From NCBI GenBank assembly GCA_024206355.1, contig JAAGZM010000378.1, positions 1 to 8,146 of the forward strand: a stretch of DNA of 8,146 nucleotides, read 5' to 3'. Position numbers and translations under genes: made by a program. This DNA comes from Gammaproteobacteria bacterium (lineage in GTDB: Bacteria > Pseudomonadota > Gammaproteobacteria > Enterobacterales > GCA-2746155). The notes under the pieces were generated by a model. That model did not search any database and was not told where the DNA came from. It was given only the letters and a program-made list of their open reading frames with translations. This document shows, piece after piece, positions 5,676 through 8,146 of this stretch; position 1 is the first letter of the stretch, and each line of letters opens with the position of its first letter.

Positions 5676-6715
5676 TTGAATTTATTTGGTGGGGATTCTT
5701 ACTGTTAATACCATTACCGTTTATATTAAGAAAGGTACTTCAGCCAGTTGATAGTGCTGATGACTACGCACTTCGTACACCCTACTATCAGAATTGGTTG
5801 CAACTTTATGAGCACTCAAGTATTAATAAAGAAAAACACCTTTTTCGTTTTATTTTACTGATACTTATTTGGTTCTTCTTAGTTCTGGCTACTGCAAGAC
5901 CTCAATATGTGGGAGAGCCAATCGAGTTACCAGCTACGGGTAGAGATTTACTTCTTGCTGTAGATATATCCGGAAGTATGGAAGCAACTGACTTGAAGTT
6001 ACAAGGACAGAAAGCAACTCGACTAGATGTTGTTAAGTCAGTTTTAAATGACTTTGTTGAACGACGTGAAGGTGACCGAATAGGCCTAATTTTATTTGGT
6101 GAACAAGCTTATCTTCAAACACCACTGACCTTTGACCGTACAACAGTAAAGAAAATGCTCAATGAATCAGTCATTGGTCTAGCCGGAGCATCAAGAACAG
6201 CAATTGGCGATGGCATCGGACTCGCGGTAAAACGGTTAAGAGAACGACAAGCTGATTCAAGAGTGTTGGTATTACTTACCGATGGTCAAAATAATACCGG
6301 AGCGGTTGATCCGATAAAAGCAGCTCAACTTGCTAGTCAGATAGGCGTCAAAATCTACACCATTGGTGTTGGAGCTGACGAAATGGTTGTAGAAACATTC
6401 TTTGGCAAAAGAACACTAAACCCTTCTAAAGATTTGGATGAAAAAACATTGATTGCCGTAGCAGAAGCAACAGATGGGCAATATTTCAGAGCCAGAGATA
6501 TCGATGAATTAGAAAAAATCTATACCGTACTTGATGAAATTGAGCCTGTAGAATCTAATCCAGAAACCTTTCGTCCAGTAAAAACGTTATTTTTCTGGCC
6601 GCTAGCTGCAGCTCTTTTGATGGCCTTTATCCTTGCAGCAGAAAAACTCTTTGCATCGAGAAGAAATAACAGAGCTACCTCAAAAATCAGCGAGGAGAAT
6701 CAACAACATGTTTGA
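5672..6715 (+). CDS. VWA-domain membrane protein, BatA-like
   Basis: This 347-aa protein has two N-terminal membrane spans (about 3-19 and 58-74), a VWA domain (about 90-290) and a C-terminal span (about 305-323). The metal-ion-dependent adhesion site is complete: DISGS at 98-102, Thr176 in SRTAIGDG, and Asp204 in LLTDGQNN. It can therefore probably bind Mg2+ or another divalent ion and a protein ligand. Positive charges between spans 1 and 2 and after span 3 (ASRRNNR) place the VWA domain in the periplasm. It overlaps DUF4381 by 4 bases, with AGGTAGG just upstream as SD. BatA homologs are tied to aerotolerance or stress in Bacteroides and other groups, but results differ between species and the substrate is unknown. 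Confidence 0.92.
   Translation: MIEFIWWGFLLLIPLPFILRKVLQPVDSADDYALRTPYYQNWLQLYEHSSINKEKHLFRFILLILIWFFLVLATARPQYVGEPIELPATGRDLLLAVDISGSMEATDLKLQGQKATRLDVVKSVLNDFVERREGDRIGLILFGEQAYLQTPLTFDRTTVKKMLNESVIGLAGASRTAIGDGIGLAVKRLRERQADSRVLVLLTDGQNNTGAVDPIKAAQLASQIGVKIYTIGVGADEMVVETFFGKRTLNPSKDLDEKTLIAVAEATDGQYFRARDIDELEKIYTVLDEIEPVESNPETFRPVKTLFFWPLAAALLMAFILAAEKLFASRRNNRATSKISEENQQHV
6692..6698 (+). promoter_or_regulatory. Strong ribosome binding site of the VWA-TPR gene (GAGGAGA)
   Basis: GAGGAGA ends 9 bases before the ATG at 6708 and lies within the last codons of the preceding gene. It is the best SD in the plus-strand operon and supports the 8-base overlapping start. Confidence 0.8.
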
Positions 6716-8146
6716 TTCATTAGCACTATTTCATTTTATTCGACCTATGTGGTTATTCGCGCTAGTACCTGTTTTACTGATCATTGTTGGCTTAATGTTA
6801 AAAAATACACGACAAAATCAATGGGCTGATATTATTGATCCACATCTTTTAAATCATCTCTTGGTTGGTCAGAAAAAGATCCAGCAATCTAGCGTTTCTC
6901 CACTATTATTTCTTGCATTGTCTCTTCTTTTGTCCGTATTTGCATTGGCTGGACCAACTTGGCAAAAAAGACCATTACCCGTTTTTGAAACTGAAATGTC
7001 TAAGGTTATTCTGCTTGATCTATCACTTTCCATGAATGCCACAGATATTAAGCCAAGTCGTTTAGTTCGCGCCAGACACAAAATCAAAGATCTACTAGCC
7101 AAAACCAAAGAAGGTCAAGTGGCTCTTATTGTCTATGCAGGTGACGCCTTTGTAATCAGTCCCCTGACAACGGATGCCAATACTATCTTAACGATGATTC
7201 CTCCATTGTCGCCATCGCTAATGCCGGTACTTGGCAGCGAACCTCATACCGCCTTTAAAATAGCTGATGAACTATTGACTAATGCAGGCGTATTAAGTGG
7301 TCAGATCATCTGGATTACCGATGGTATCAGCGATAAGGATTATAGTTTAGTTGCTGAACAATTAAAATCGAGTCGTCATCAAATATCAATATTAGCAGTG
7401 GGCACAAAGCAAGGCTCACCTATCCCTCTAGCAGATAAACAGGGCTTTCTTAAAGATGCTAAAGGTGGAATAGTCATTCCATCTTTGCATATTGCTCCTC
7501 TTGAGCAATTAGCCAATATCGGTGGAGGCAACATTACACGATTAACTACCGATGATAGCGATATAAACCATCTGCTATCAGCACTGAGTAATCCTCAAGA
7601 GTTTATTTCTAGTGATGATGATCTAGAAATGGATACATGGATTGAGCTGGGTCCCTGGTTACTATTACCTGTGCTACTCATTGTCATTATGGCATTCCGT
7701 AAAGGTGTTGTAGTTACATTACTGCTAACACTAATACCTATTTATCCGTCTGCGAATGTAAGAGCAACAGAGTCTTCAGATGAACAGGCTGTACAGCCCT
7801 CTGCAATTGAGAAACATTGGAAAAACTTATGGCAAACTGCCGATCAGCAAGCTGCAGTAGCTTTTCAAAAAAATGAACATAAGTCAGCTGCTGATTTATT
7901 TCAACAACAGGATTGGAAAAGTGCAGCCATGTATAAATCGGGGCAGTATAATGCTGCTAATGACTTATTATCGAATACCAATACATCAACAGCCCATTAC
8001 AATAAGGGCAATACTCTCGCACAGTTAGGTCGATTAGAAGAGTCAATTGCAGCCTATGAAAGCGCTTTATCAGCATCTCCTGATATGGAAGATGCAAAGT
8101 TTAATAAAGCTCTTGTTGAAGAAATGCTGAAGAAGAAACAGGAAGA
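6708..8146 (+). CDS. VWA-TPR fusion membrane protein, BatB-like (3' end cut by window edge)
   Basis: I translated 479 codons without a stop; the gene continues past the right edge. In order: two membrane spans (about 15-31 and 64-82), a VWA domain (about 97-300), a pair of spans (about 313-330 and 334-350) around a short RKG turn, then a TPR region (about 370-470). The TPR region includes AHYNKGNTLAQLGRLEESIAAYESAL-type helices (429-454) with Pro458 at the repeat end. The last visible residues are a Lys/Glu-rich helix. The VWA keeps DLSLS (104-108) and Asp205 in ITDG, but by hand alignment the MIDAS Thr is missing (MPVLGSEP at 172-179). Charge distribution puts both VWA and TPR parts in the periplasm. 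This is the protein class known from 'aerotolerance' operons. It overlaps BatA by 8 bases. A BatD-like gene would be expected next, off-window. Confidence 0.92.
   Translation, partial: MFDSLALFHFIRPMWLFALVPVLLIIVGLMLKNTRQNQWADIIDPHLLNHLLVGQKKIQQSSVSPLLFLALSLLLSVFALAGPTWQKRPLPVFETEMSKVILLDLSLSMNATDIKPSRLVRARHKIKDLLAKTKEGQVALIVYAGDAFVISPLTTDANTILTMIPPLSPSLMPVLGSEPHTAFKIADELLTNAGVLSGQIIWITDGISDKDYSLVAEQLKSSRHQISILAVGTKQGSPIPLADKQGFLKDAKGGIVIPSLHIAPLEQLANIGGGNITRLTTDDSDINHLLSALSNPQEFISSDDDLEMDTWIELGPWLLLPVLLIVIMAFRKGVVVTLLLTLIPIYPSANVRATESSDEQAVQPSAIEKHWKNLWQTADQQAAVAFQKNEHKSAADLFQQQDWKSAAMYKSGQYNAANDLLSNTNTSTAHYNKGNTLAQLGRLEESIAAYESALSASPDMEDAKFNKALVEEMLKKKQE

Noticed and set aside
6869..7108. 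Minus-strand open frame opposite the VWA-TPR gene
   Set aside because: The plus-strand frame encodes spans and a VWA motif across the same bases. The minus frame has no support.

Overview
This is an AT-rich bacterial window holding two divergent, tightly packed gene sets separated by a 230-base regulatory gap (2954-3183). FadI/FadJ sequence character, the MoxR-DUF58-DUF4381-VWA-VWA/TPR gene order and a PsrA-type operator all point to a gammaproteobacterium, most likely a marine Alteromonadales-type lineage. From memory, Shewanella also has fadIJ next to a MoxR/VWA cluster. The genus cannot be fixed from the sequence alone.

Minus strand, left part (1-2953): the fadIJ operon of fatty-acid beta-oxidation. 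FadI (3-ketoacyl-CoA thiolase, complete, 471 aa) is followed, with a one-base TAATG overlap, by FadJ (enoyl-CoA hydratase / 3-hydroxyacyl-CoA dehydrogenase). FadJ runs off the left edge after 512 codons. Together they would form the multienzyme complex that carries out the last three steps of each beta-oxidation round.

Gap (2954-3183): a plausible sigma70 promoter for fadI is overlapped by a perfect 10-bp-arm inverted repeat (3030-3053) matching the known PsrA consensus (fatty-acid-responsive TetR-family repressor). A 16-bp perfect palindrome lies in the predicted fadI leader. Promoter signals for the rightward operon are weaker.

Plus strand, right part (3184-8146): a MoxR/VWA ('Bat-type') membrane operon of five genes. 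They are a MoxR AAA+ ATPase, a DUF58 protein with a degenerate metal site, a small membrane protein (DUF4381), a VWA protein with an intact MIDAS (BatA-like), and a VWA-TPR fusion (BatB-like) cut by the right edge. Four of these genes overlap end to start, so they are probably co-translated. Families of this type are linked to chaperone-like assembly or maturation and to stress tolerance, but their substrates are mostly unknown.

I see no mobile element, CRISPR array, tRNA or rRNA. Most of the window is ordinary core metabolism plus a known but poorly understood operon. The points most worth a second look are the lysine/threonine-rich N-terminal tail on FadI, the operator architecture of the divergent gap, and the Asn-to-Ser change in the dehydrogenase domain of FadJ.
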